From Bordetella parapertussis (GTDB lineage Bacteria > Pseudomonadota > Gammaproteobacteria > Burkholderiales > Burkholderiaceae_C), in the NCBI GenBank assembly GCA_945878355.1, contig CAMCTC010000125.1:1-13394 (forward strand): 13,394 bases of DNA, read 5' to 3'. Below are positions 1 through 6,751 of this stretch, piece after piece. Numbering within the stretch: position 1 is the first letter of the stretch; every line of letters starts with the position of its first letter. A program made the position numbers and the translations under genes. The notes under the pieces were generated by a model. The model ran no database searches, was not told the DNA's origin, and saw nothing but the letters and a program-made list of their open reading frames with translations.

Positions 1-572
1 AGGCCGGCGGCATGCCAGTGGCGGCGTACTCGGCGAGCAACTCGCGCAGCAGCGGCGCCATGCCCGTGGGCGGCAGCGCCGACAAGTCCTGTCCCACGGG
101 GTCGAGCCGTCGGCGCTGGCCGTTGGCGTTGGCGGCCTTGTCCAGGGGCTTGATCGGGCACAGCACAACGCCCGTGCGCCCATCGACCAGGTCGACCCGG
201 CTAAAGTCCCAGCGCGCATAGCGAACATGCACCACGCTGAGATGGCGCAGCCGGGACGGGATCTCGAAGCGGGTGCCGCCCAGGCTGAGTGTGCCGTCGG
301 CACGGCGCGCGCGGCGTTGCACCTCGATGCGGAAGGCGTCCGTCAGCACGCCTGAGTCGGGACATTTGCGCGCCACCGACGGCCCCGCCAAGTAGCGCGC
401 CAGCGGCGTATCCTTGAGCTCGGTGTGCACCGTGCGGTGGTATTCCTGCTCGACCCATGCCTGGGTAGACTCGTTGAGCAACTCCAGCGTCAAGGTCTGC
501 TCGCCCTCGAGCATGGCCATCAGCCGGCCCTCGACGCGGCCCCAGAACGACTCCTGCTTGGCGTTTTGATAG
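1..572 (-). pseudogene. 3' part of a DDE (rve-type) transposase, split by the RIT element
   Basis: Reading the minus strand from about 565 down to the window edge gives one open frame of about 188 codons. It begins NAKQESFWGRVEGRLMAML, the segment that carries the third acidic residue (Glu, bases 551-553) of the DDE catalytic triad in rve-type transposases. It continues through a WVEQEYHRTVHTEL stretch and a C-terminal beta-rich region. It joins in frame to the end of the 5' portion at 3998-4866, whose last residues are LPYSPYQ, so the two pieces are one gene interrupted by the recombinase element. No stop codon was seen in this half, so decay is limited to the insertion. The gene runs off the left edge. 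Without the 5' half it has no start and lacks the first two catalytic Asp residues, so it should be non-functional. Confidence 0.85.
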
Positions 573-598
573 TTACGTGGCCGGCCACGTAACTATCA
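567..598. repeat. Perfect 32-bp palindrome at left RIT junction
   Basis: The sixteen bases 567-582 are the exact reverse complement of 583-598, and the centre is GGCCGGCC. It is built from the target hexamer TGATAG, a 20-bp palindrome (TTACGTGGCC and its complement) and the first bases of the left inverted repeat, CTATCA. The half-site TTACGTGGCC resembles TTATGTGGCG and GTATGTGGCG inside the adjacent inverted repeat. It could be a recombinase binding or crossover site; that role is inferred. Confidence 0.85.
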
Positions 599-680
599 GT
601 ATGTGGCGCTCAAACTTATGTGGCGATGTATCGATCAAGCCCTTTAGACAAGGCGGTTCAGTCCAGTCTTGACCACATAA
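593..680 (+). repeat. Left terminal inverted repeat of RIT element
   Basis: This segment matches the reverse complement of 3916-4003 at 85 of 88 positions, and the match breaks down just outside both copies. It contains the nonamer-like motif TATGTGGCG twice in direct orientation (600-608 and 618-626) and CCACATAA in inverse orientation at its inner end (673-680). These are plausible binding sites for the three recombinases. Confidence 0.9.
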
Positions 681-700
681 CTTGGGTCCTGCCCAGGCTG

Positions 701-740
701 ATGATCAACGTCCATCTTCGTGACGAAGGAGGTTGATCAT
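701..740 (+). promoter_or_regulatory. Hairpin enclosing the ribosome binding site of the first recombinase
   Basis: ATGATCAAC (701-709) pairs perfectly with GTTGATCAT (732-740). Inside it, CTTCG (716-720) pairs with CGAAG (724-728) around a TGA loop. The strong Shine-Dalgarno AAGGAGG (726-732) and the first two bases of the ATG at 739 lie in this structure, so folding would hide the start of translation. An alternative reading is a DNA-level operator for a recombinase. The pairing is seen directly; the regulatory role is inferred. Confidence 0.5.
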
Positions 741-1983
741 GATGGACACTCTTTTCAAACGACCCACCGTCTCGGCTCGTTACCTTAATGGCCCGCACGC
801 GGAAGCAAGGGAAGATTTCCTCAATCACTGTGCGAGACAAGGTTACTCTCACTCGGCCCTTCGCAAGATTGCCTGGATTCTCTTGGTGCTGGCCCACAGC
901 ATCGACATTGACCACGGCAACGTGACAAGCCAGGACATCGATCTGGCCGTCGATCATCGAATGAGGTTCAATCGACAGGCGACCCGCCGCAGTGAGTCCG
1001 GATGCGAACGTCAGATGTTTATCCACTTCGCGATGAAATGGGTTCAACGGTTAGGTTGCCTTGCGCAGGCACCCGAGGAACCGAACGTCTTCGCAGCTCA
1101 GATTGATGCGTTTGCTCGGTACATGCGCGACGAGCGTGGCTTGTCACCGGTGACCATTTCAACTCGTTGTGATCGACTCAGGTGGTTTCTTGGAGAGCTG
1201 AGCTCACGACACCAGTCGTTGGAGACGATAGCGGTCTCAGACGTCGATGCCTTCCTCAAGCAGAAGGGCAAGCAGGGGTGGACACGTGCCTCGCTGGCCG
1301 CATTGGCCAGCTCCCTTCGCTGCTTCTTTAGCTTCGCTGAAGCGCGGGGCTGGTGTGCTCCCGGCATTACGTCGGCCATCGAGTCACCGCGGCTGTATGC
1401 GCTTGAGGGCCTTCCGCAAGGCCCTGGCTGGGAAGACGTGCAACGTCTCCTTGCCAGCACTGGCGGTGATCACCCAGTAGACATCCGCGACCACGCCATC
1501 CTGATGCTCTTGGCGCTGTACGGAATGCGACGAGGCGAAGTTGCGGGACTGCGATTGGAGAGCCTTGATTGGGAGGGAGGAATTATCCACGTTGCCCGAC
1601 CGAAGCAGCGTCTTACGCAACGCTACCCTTTGCTTCCCGCAGTCGGGAATGCGATCCTGCGCTACCTTCGAGACGTAAGACCGCGCTGCGCGTATCGGGC
1701 ATTGTTCCTGACCCTCAAGGCTCCCTATCGCCCGCTATCGGCAGCGAGCATCACGCCCGTCGCGCACTCCCATCTGAGCCGCATTGGCATGACTCTGTCG
1801 CCACGTGGCGCGCATTGTCTGCGCCATGCCTGTGCCGGTCATCTTCTCCGGTCGGGATTTAACCTGAAGCAGATTGGCGATCACCTCGGCCATCGCAGCC
1901 CCAATTCGACGCTGACCTACACGAAGGTGGATCGGATGGGCCTGCGCAAGGTTGCCGAGTTCGACCTGGGGAGACTGGTATGA
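739..1983 (+). CDS. ritA: Tyrosine recombinase, first gene of RIT trio
   Basis: Site-specific tyrosine recombinase of 414 residues. The N-terminal half holds a SAM-like core-binding domain (about residues 115-215). The C-terminal catalytic domain keeps the active-site set: Arg in GMRRGE (about residue 264), HCLR (His and Arg about 359 and 362), His in GHLGH (about 385) and the nucleophile Tyr in TLTYTKV (about 394). The start is ATG at 739 because AAGGAGG at 726-732 lies six bases upstream; TTG at 733 is too close to it, and ATG at 742 is possible. The stop codon overlaps the next gene's start as ATGA, so the trio is one translationally coupled operon. It presumably acts with the two downstream recombinases on the element's terminal repeats. 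It is intact by length and motifs. Confidence 0.88.
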   Translation: MMDTLFKRPTVSARYLNGPHAEAREDFLNHCARQGYSHSALRKIAWILLVLAHSIDIDHGNVTSQDIDLAVDHRMRFNRQATRRSESGCERQMFIHFAMKWVQRLGCLAQAPEEPNVFAAQIDAFARYMRDERGLSPVTISTRCDRLRWFLGELSSRHQSLETIAVSDVDAFLKQKGKQGWTRASLAALASSLRCFFSFAEARGWCAPGITSAIESPRLYALEGLPQGPGWEDVQRLLASTGGDHPVDIRDHAILMLLALYGMRRGEVAGLRLESLDWEGGIIHVARPKQRLTQRYPLLPAVGNAILRYLRDVRPRCAYRALFLTLKAPYRPLSAASITPVAHSHLSRIGMTLSPRGAHCLRHACAGHLLRSGFNLKQIGDHLGHRSPNSTLTYTKVDRMGLRKVAEFDLGRLV

Positions 1984-2919
1984 ACCTGTCGACTCTGATC
2001 ACTTTGTACATCTCCCACAAGCAGGCCCTCGGACGGCGGTTCAGGACGGAGAACGATTTGCTAAGGTCATTCTGTCGGGCGGTGGGCGACGGCCCGGTGA
2101 CAGGCATAGAAGCCAATTCCGTCCTTGCATACCTCGGCAGAAGCGGCTCCGTGACCACGTACTGGCACAGGAAATACCATGTGCTGTCCGGCTTACCGAT
2201 TCGCGTTGGCGCGTGGCTTCGTCAAGGTTTCACCACTACCTCGCACGATTCCCAAGCTGACCGACCCGGCATTCGTCCCGTACACTTATTCCCACGAAGA
2301 GCTCAAGCGTTTGCTCGACGCCATCCCAGCTGTTTGCTCCAGCCGGGTTCCGTTCGACAGCTACGTCTTCAAGGCTTTGTTTCTGACCTTGTACGGTGCC
2401 GCACTTCGGATCAGCGAAGCACTCGCGCTGCACCTCCAGGATGTCGATTTACACGAAGCAGTTCTGTGTGTTCGCGAGACGAAGTTCTATAAGACTCGCG
2501 TCGTGCCACTGGGCAAGGATTTGACGCAGGTCCTGAACGATTACGCTGACATGCGCAACGCCAGACACTCATCAGAGGCGGACGCCCCATTCTTCTGCTT
2601 CCGGGACGGCACACCGCTGAGCACGTCCGCCGCGCGGAGCGGCTTTCGCCGATTGCGCGTCGCCGCTGGTGTAGCTCGCGAGGGCGGAGCACGACGCCAG
2701 CCGCGGTTTCACGATCTTCGGCATGCAGGCGCGGTTCATCGTCTCGTTGCCTGGTATCGCAGCGGCGCAGACCTGAATGATTTATTGCCCAAGCTGGCGA
2801 CCTATCTCGGCCACGTGGACCTCTCGGCGACACAGCGCTACCTGACGATGACGCCGGAACTCCTTCACGAGGCGAGCCTGCGTTTCGAACGCTACTTCAT
2901 GGAGAATCATCATGACTGA
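1980..2919 (+). pseudogene. ritB: Tyrosine recombinase, second gene of RIT trio, frameshifted
   Basis: The frame starting at ATG 1980 encodes an N-terminal recombinase segment (ISHKQALGRRF..., then YWHRKYHVLSG) up to about base 2192. Homology then continues in the next frame as YRFALARGFVKVSPLP from about 2194. The span is 940 bases, one more than a multiple of three, so one base is extra or two are missing around 2190-2196. After the shift, the catalytic residues are present: Arg in LRISEA (2407-2409), HDLR (2710-2721), His in YLGHVD (2812-2814) and Tyr in TQRYLTM (2839-2841). An intact protein would be about 312 residues. There is no obvious slippery heptamer at the junction, so a decayed gene or a sequencing error is more likely than programmed frameshifting. 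Its 3' end overlaps the third gene by 8 bases. Confidence 0.8.
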
Positions 2920-3907
2920 ATCTTCCTTGCTCGGACCCTGGGTACGGCGCTTCTTGCTTGAGTATTTGGTGCGGGATCTGAACCTTTCGATCAACACCCA
3001 GAGAAGCTACCGCGACATGTTGGCGCTGCTGCTGCCATATGTCGCCGACTATCTCAAGAAGTCGGTCGACCGACTGACGGTGGACGATCTGTCGGCGGAT
3101 CTCGTACGGCAGTTCCTTGCTGACTTGGAGGACAAGCGACACTGCATTGCCGCTACCCGCAATCAACGCCTTGGCGGCATTCATGCGCTGGCTCGGTTCA
3201 TCGGCCAGAACAGTCCCGAGCATGTTGCGTGGTGTACCCAGATACGCCTGATCCCATTCAAGAAGACGGATCATCCTGGCGTGACCTATCTCGATAAGCC
3301 AGAGATGGATGCGATTTTGGCATCGCCGGACCGTACCACCCCTCAAGGACGACGCGACCACGCTCTGCTGCTGTTTCTGTACAACTCGGGAGCACGAGCG
3401 AGTGAGGCAGCAGAGCTCAGAATCGCGGACGTCGACTGGTACGCCAAGTGCGTCCGAGTGCTCGGCAAGGGCAACAAGCGCCGTGCCTGCCCTTTGTGGC
3501 AAACCACAATGGAGAAATTGCGTCTACTGGCCGCAGAGCGGGATCCACAGCAACATTTGTTCCTCAACCGTTTCGGTCAGCCCACCACGCGTTTTGGGAT
3601 TCACACAATGGTCGAGCGCCACACCCTGAGAGCCCGTGCAAAGGTACCGTCGCTCTGCACAAAGCGAGTGAGCCCACACGTGATTCGACATTCCACGGCC
3701 ACTCATTTGCTGCGCGCCGGAGTTGACATCAACACCGTTCGCGCCTGGTTAGGTCACGTCTCTTTGACAACCACCAATATCTACGCTGAGACGGACCTTG
3801 AGACGAAGGCCCGCGCACTGGCCGCATGCGAGCCACCAGCATCGACCGATGCGACAAGGCCTTGGCTCCAAAAGCCAGGGGTTATGGCCTTCCTGCGCAA
3901 TCTCTAG
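2912..3907 (+). CDS. ritC: Tyrosine recombinase (XerC/D-like), third gene of RIT trio
   Basis: Protein of 331 residues of the phage-integrase/Xer type. The N-terminal core-binding domain (about residues 10-105) has the familiar LSINTQRSYRDML helix. The catalytic domain (about 125-310) contains Arg162 in NSGARASE, His256 and Arg259 in SPHVIRHS, His282 in AWLGHVS and the nucleophile Tyr291 in NIYAE. Every expected catalytic position is present. The ATG at 2912 overlaps the 3' end of the second gene, so it is expected to be translationally coupled to it. The stop lies only eight bases before the right inverted repeat, so it closes the element. It is closely Xer-like and easily mistaken for a plain XerD, but the two upstream recombinases and flanking repeats favour the RIT assignment. 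Confidence 0.9.
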   Translation: MTESSLLGPWVRRFLLEYLVRDLNLSINTQRSYRDMLALLLPYVADYLKKSVDRLTVDDLSADLVRQFLADLEDKRHCIAATRNQRLGGIHALARFIGQNSPEHVAWCTQIRLIPFKKTDHPGVTYLDKPEMDAILASPDRTTPQGRRDHALLLFLYNSGARASEAAELRIADVDWYAKCVRVLGKGNKRRACPLWQTTMEKLRLLAAERDPQQHLFLNRFGQPTTRFGIHTMVERHTLRARAKVPSLCTKRVSPHVIRHSTATHLLRAGVDINTVRAWLGHVSLTTTNIYAETDLETKARALAACEPPASTDATRPWLQKPGVMAFLRNL

Positions 3908-3915
3908 CCCAGAAA

Positions 3916-4003
3916 TTATGTGGTCAAGATTGGACTGAACCGACTTGTCTAAAGGGCTTGATCGATACATCGCCACATACGTTTGAGCGCCACATACTGA
4001 TAG
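3916..4003 (-). repeat. Right terminal inverted repeat of RIT element
   Basis: The reverse complement matches 593-680 at 85 of 88 positions. The three differences are single substitutions. Its outer end, CTATCA on the minus strand, coincides with the Tyr-Gln codons of the interrupted transposase. The interrupted gene therefore reads into the repeat and ends in a 15-residue foreign tail with a stop at 3949. Confidence 0.9.
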
Positions 4004-4866
4004 GGTGAATAAGGTAGCGTCGTCTGGTGCACGACACCCAGCGTGGCCAGGCCGGTGGTGACCTCCTCGCTGAGCATGGCCGAGCCGTTGTCGGTCATCA
4101 GCGCGCGCGGCAGGCCGCGCTTCATGAACGCCTGGCTCAGGCCGTGCACCAAGCTGTGCGCCGTCTCGTCGAGGTACCACTGCAGGTGGCAGACCAGGCG
4201 CGAACGGTCATCGATGACGCCCAGTAGCATCGGCTTGACCCAGGCGCCGGCGCGGGTGAGCACCTTGCGCGAGGCGTGGTGGAAGTCCAGGTGCCAGAGC
4301 GCGCCGACATGCTCGACCTCGAAGCTGCGAACCTCGAGTTGTTCCAGGCGATCACGGGCCGCTACGGCGCCCTCGGTCGCTCGCTTCGGCCGCGCCTGAC
4401 GGTGCATGCCCTGGGCGCGCAGATAGCGCCGCACCGTCGCGTACGAGGCCACGGGCGAATCACCCTCTTTGCAAGCCACGCGCAGATTGTCCAAGTGCAA
4501 CTGCGCCGTCCAGCCCGGATGTTCGCGGTACTGCAGCGTCAGCAGGCGAACAGCCACCGGCGTCAGGCTAGGGAAGCCGCCCTCGTCGCCGCGCAGGCCG
4601 TCCTTGAGCGCGGCCACCGGATCGGCAGCGCGCCATGCCCGGTAGTACCAGCGCTCGATGGTCGACGCGCCGAAGCGCATGTCCAGGCCCGAGACGGGGT
4701 GGCGCCAGGTCTTGGCAGCCAGGCAAAGAAAGGCGGCACCCAACTGCCGGGGCGCGGGCGGGGCGGCCATCAGCGGGCCGATGACGGAGAAGCGCAGGCG
4801 CGCCCATCGATCACGTTCAGGGGGATCGGCAATTTTGTTCAATGCAGGCTCCAGATGCGGCCCCAC
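3998..4866 (-). pseudogene. 5' part of a DDE (rve-type) transposase, interrupted by the RIT element
   Basis: About 290 codons from a GTG at 4866. This start is chosen because an in-frame TAG lies upstream at about 4920 and no better start is visible, though it lacks a convincing Shine-Dalgarno. The product has an N-terminal helix-turn-helix-like region (STIERWYYRAWR, about residue 68) and an rve core with the first two catalytic Asp residues: Asp194 in WHLDFHH and Asp259 in MTDNGSAM. The frame then meets the RIT inverted repeat after LPYSPYQ and ends after a 15-residue tail. The missing segment with the catalytic Glu is at 1-572. It follows the helper gene at 4941-5522 in the same direction, a two-gene IS arrangement. 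The insertion falls between the second Asp and the Glu, so the gene is inactivated. Confidence 0.85.
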
Positions 4867-4940
4867 CGGCGGTGCGACTCGACTGGTGCCAAGGCTAGGC
4901 AGCCTCGCCGTGCCTGGCTACGTGCATCCTCTGCGGATGA

Positions 4941-5522
4941 TCAGCCAGCCTCGTGCAGCGTGATCGCGGCGGGCCGCCCGCGCCCGACCGTGACCGGGCT
5001 GAGCCAGACCAGCAGATGCACCAGCGCCTCGGGGAGCAGGCCGGTAAATCGCGTGATCAATTCGCCCGGGAGCTGAGCTTCAGGCACCGGTGGCATGAAC
5101 TGCGCGCACGTCGCCCGCCACAGCGGCGTCTGCGGGAATTGCTCTCGCCACCAGTCCCGCCAGCGCGCCAGCGTGCGCCGATCAACGCCCAGCGCTGTCC
5201 CCAGCCGCGCCGCCGCTGATGTCGGCCCGGCCGGCCGGGCCGACATCAGCACCACCGCCAGTGCGAAATAGACACGGCGCGCGAGGAAGCGCACCGACAT
5301 CGACGTCGCACGCCGGCGGCACACTGCACAACAAAAGCTCAGGCGCGAAGAATGGTCATCGCGAACCTCAACCGGGCAGCCCCGCGGCTTGCGCGGGTAG
5401 TCGGCGCGGTGCAGCGCGCCCCCGCATTGGCAACCATCGGCGCGCCTGCGCGCAGCCAGGTCATGATCGATGCGCAGCAGCAGCGCGAGGAACTTCTGGT
5501 CATACAGGAGGGCATGACACAT
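4941..5522 (-). CDS. Small IS-associated protein with Cys pairs and helix-turn-helix (DUF6431-like)
   Basis: Protein of 193 residues beginning MCHALLYDQKFLALLLRID. GGAG about nine bases upstream of the ATG at 5522 supports this start; a longer frame running up to 5888 has no such support. Cys pairs CQC (31-33) and CAVC (65-68) suggest a zinc ribbon. A following segment, TALGVDRRTLARWRDWW (about 109-125), looks like a helix-turn-helix. Proteins of this look are found directly upstream of rve transposases, here 74 bases away in the same direction, and are probably DNA-binding accessory factors of the IS. The exact role is not known to me. The DUF6431 assignment rests on recalled family appearance. 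A perfect 36-bp palindrome lies within the gene. Confidence 0.6.
   Translation of the reverse strand: MCHALLYDQKFLALLLRIDHDLAARRRADGCQCGGALHRADYPRKPRGCPVEVRDDHSSRLSFCCAVCRRRATSMSVRFLARRVYFALAVVLMSARPAGPTSAAARLGTALGVDRRTLARWRDWWREQFPQTPLWRATCAQFMPPVPEAQLPGELITRFTGLLPEALVHLLVWLSPVTVGRGRPAAITLHEAG
5215..5250. repeat. Perfect 36-bp palindrome inside the IS helper gene
   Basis: The eighteen bases 5215-5232 are the exact reverse complement of 5233-5250. The centre is GGCCGGCC, the same octamer that centres the palindrome at 567-598. It encodes residues of about 91-103 of the helper protein (SARPAGPTS). Such a long perfect palindrome in coding sequence is unusual. Confidence 0.85.
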
Positions 5523-5662
5523 TGCGATGGTCTCCGATCTTGGTCGAAAGGAGACTCTCCCACAGCGATCGTTTGTTGAAGCTCGCTGAGGGAGATCTTC
5601 TACCGTCCCTCGCCCAACTTGATCAAATCGCGCGCCAGCGACATCAGCATTCGTGCTCGTGC

Positions 5663-5813
5663 TCACACGCGTTCGACACGACGGGCCTTGCGCGCCACGA
5701 GGTCGAGCATCCTGAACGTGGCCTGACCGGCGGCCAGGCCACGGGTCCTCGAGGACTGACGGCGGCAACACGGCGACCGTGCTGTTGCCGTACTTCCTGT
5801 GAATGACTTCCAT
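5663..5813 (-). pseudogene. Remnant of a mazE/mazF-type toxin-antitoxin locus
   Basis: The minus strand from ATG 5813 reads MEVIHRKYGNSTVAVLPP and then VLED, which resembles the N-terminal swapped-hairpin domain of AbrB/MazE antitoxins (the GNS...P.VLE pattern). After a one-base shift near 5745 the next frame reads GLAAGQA, continuing that domain. It then passes directly to MLDLVARKARRVERV and a stop at 5663, which resembles the C-terminal end of MazF/PemK toxins. The toxin-like part is supported by 27/32 base identity between 5681-5712 and 11551-11582, the matching place in the degenerate mazF at 11540-11821. The simplest reading is an internal deletion fusing antitoxin start to toxin end. 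The family assignment is by eye and tentative. Confidence 0.4.
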
Positions 5814-5931
5814 GCGGTGTGCCTGTCGCAGCGGGTCGAGGGGCAATGTGTCGAGTTCGCGGAGTCTGTGTCGATCGTTGTCGAGCATCGGGTTTGCCGT
5901 CCGCAGCTGCGTATCCCTCGGCCGAGCGGGC

Positions 5932-6249
5932 TCACGCCGTCTGCAGTTCGAAGTGCACCTCGCGGCCCATCGCCGTGGCGATGTTGACCAGCGCGTCCAG
6001 CGAAAAGCGCGACACGCGGCCCCGAAGGAGGTCGTTCATGCGCGGCTGCGTCACTCCGCAGCGCTGGGCGGCTTCGGCCTGGGTCCAGTTGCTCTCCTTG
6101 ACGATGGCGGTGATCTGGCGCATCAACTCCGAACGGGCGCGCAGGTTGGCCGCCTGCTCGGGCGTGTCGGCGATGGCGTCCCAGACGCTGGCGAAGGATT
6201 CCACCTGCTGCACAGGCTTCTTGCTCGTGGCGTTCTTTGCGGTCTTCAT
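5932..6249 (-). CDS. XRE-family antitoxin of a HigBA-like TA pair
   Basis: Protein of 105 residues. The centre holds a helix-turn-helix (about residues 45-95, WTQAEAAQRCGVTQPRMNDL followed by SLDALVNIATAMG), typical of XRE antitoxins of the HTH_37 type. The first 40 residues are likely the toxin-contact region. Its ATG (6249) follows the toxin's TAG (6252-6250) with no gap, so translation should be coupled in a toxin-first operon, as in higBA. It should neutralise the toxin and repress the operon by binding the TATATCC/GGATATA dyad at 6582-6599. The family is recognised from the fold and operon order, not from a database search. Confidence 0.85.
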   Translation of the reverse strand: MKTAKNATSKKPVQQVESFASVWDAIADTPEQAANLRARSELMRQITAIVKESNWTQAEAAQRCGVTQPRMNDLLRGRVSRFSLDALVNIATAMGREVHFELQTA

Positions 6250-6573
6250 CTAACGCTCCTTGGACAACGCGAGCCATCTCGTTCGGGCCAATTCAACATC
6301 CCGTGGACTCGTCGCCTGGGTCTTCTTCTGGAACGCGTGCAAGACAGCCACAAAGGCCTTCAGGCGCGCGGTGTAGATCACACGGTACGTCCCCGACTCG
6401 TCCCAGATTCGAAGCTCCTCCACGCCCTTGCCGATGACTGGCATGGGCTTGAAGTCGGCAGGCTGCTCGCCGCGCTGGACCTTCTCCAGCTGGTAGCCGG
6501 CGTCCTGCCGCATGTCTTCCGGGAACTCCCGAAGACGGTTGAGCGAGTCGCCGAGGAAGCGCACGGGCTTCAT
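6250..6573 (-). CDS. Gp49/HigB-like RelE/ParE-superfamily toxin
   Basis: Protein of 107 residues, the usual length for phage Gp49-like (DUF891) toxins. Conserved family stretches are visible: VEELRIWDESGTYRVIYTA (about 51-69) and LHAFQKKTQATSPRDVELA (about 78-96). Members are ribosome-dependent mRNA endonucleases in the HigB/RelE group. The start MKPVRFLGDS agrees with the family, and the antitoxin gene follows immediately. No Shine-Dalgarno precedes the ATG. Instead, TATATT lies exactly six bases upstream, which suggests a leaderless transcript. The frame is full-length with no visible damage, so the pair is probably functional. Confidence 0.87.
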   Translation of the reverse strand: MKPVRFLGDSLNRLREFPEDMRQDAGYQLEKVQRGEQPADFKPMPVIGKGVEELRIWDESGTYRVIYTARLKAFVAVLHAFQKKTQATSPRDVELARTRWLALSKER

Positions 6574-6608
6574 GACCTGAATATATCCGAATGGATATAA
6601 ACGCGCAA
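6574..6608 (-). promoter_or_regulatory. Promoter and operator of the HigBA-like operon
   Basis: On the minus strand, a -35-like TTGCGC (6608-6603) is followed after 17 bases by TATATT (6585-6580). Six bases after that comes the ATG at 6573. The dyad TATATCC-GAAT-GGATATA (6582-6599) overlaps the -10 and is a likely autorepression site for the XRE antitoxin. Its TATCC half-site is the one known from the E. coli HipB operators (TATCC-N8-GGATA), but with a four-base spacer. Confidence 0.6.
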
Positions 6609-6751
6609 CCGATTGCTAGGTTGTGGTGCTTGGCTACTTCAACCCCTCCGGCAGTGGCAGCCGTACCAAGATGACTGACCCGATGATCGCGTCCCCTGGA
6701 GTGGTGTAACTCCTGAGCCCGGAGAAGGCTGATGTGCGCGTTGCTCGGGGT

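Larger units (their letters stand above)
573..4003 (+). mobile_element. RIT (recombinase-in-trio) element inserted in a transposase gene
   Basis: Three consecutive tyrosine-recombinase genes with overlapping ends lie between 88-bp inverted repeats (593-680 and 3916-4003, 85/88 identical). Three tandem tyrosine recombinases with long terminal inverted repeats define the RIT family. The hexamer TGATAG occurs at 567-572 and again at 3998-4003. Recombining these two copies would remove the insert and restore the host reading frame as ...PYSPYQ-NAKQES..., which fixes the target. The left side holds 26 bp more than the right beyond the inverted repeat (567-592), including a 20-bp palindrome. The exact left boundary is therefore uncertain: 573 if TGATAG is target, or 593 if the repeat end is the true end. 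The middle gene is frameshifted, so the copy may be immobile without help in trans. Confidence 0.85.

Noticed and set aside
739..3907. Three tandem recombinases as a new defence or phase-variation system
   Set aside because: Terminal inverted repeats, insertion into a gene and the trio layout fit the known RIT mobile elements; nothing suggests defence.
4276..5076. 266-codon open frame on the plus strand
   Set aside because: It is the shadow of the transposase and helper gene on the minus strand.
4941..5888. Longer, 315-residue version of the helper protein starting at 5888
   Set aside because: The extra N-terminus runs through the mazE/mazF remnant and non-coding sequence. The ATG at 5522 has a ribosome site and begins a family-like N-terminus.
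5803..6600. 265-codon open frame on the plus strand
   Set aside because: It is antisense to the HigBA-like pair, whose motifs, start and operator are convincing.
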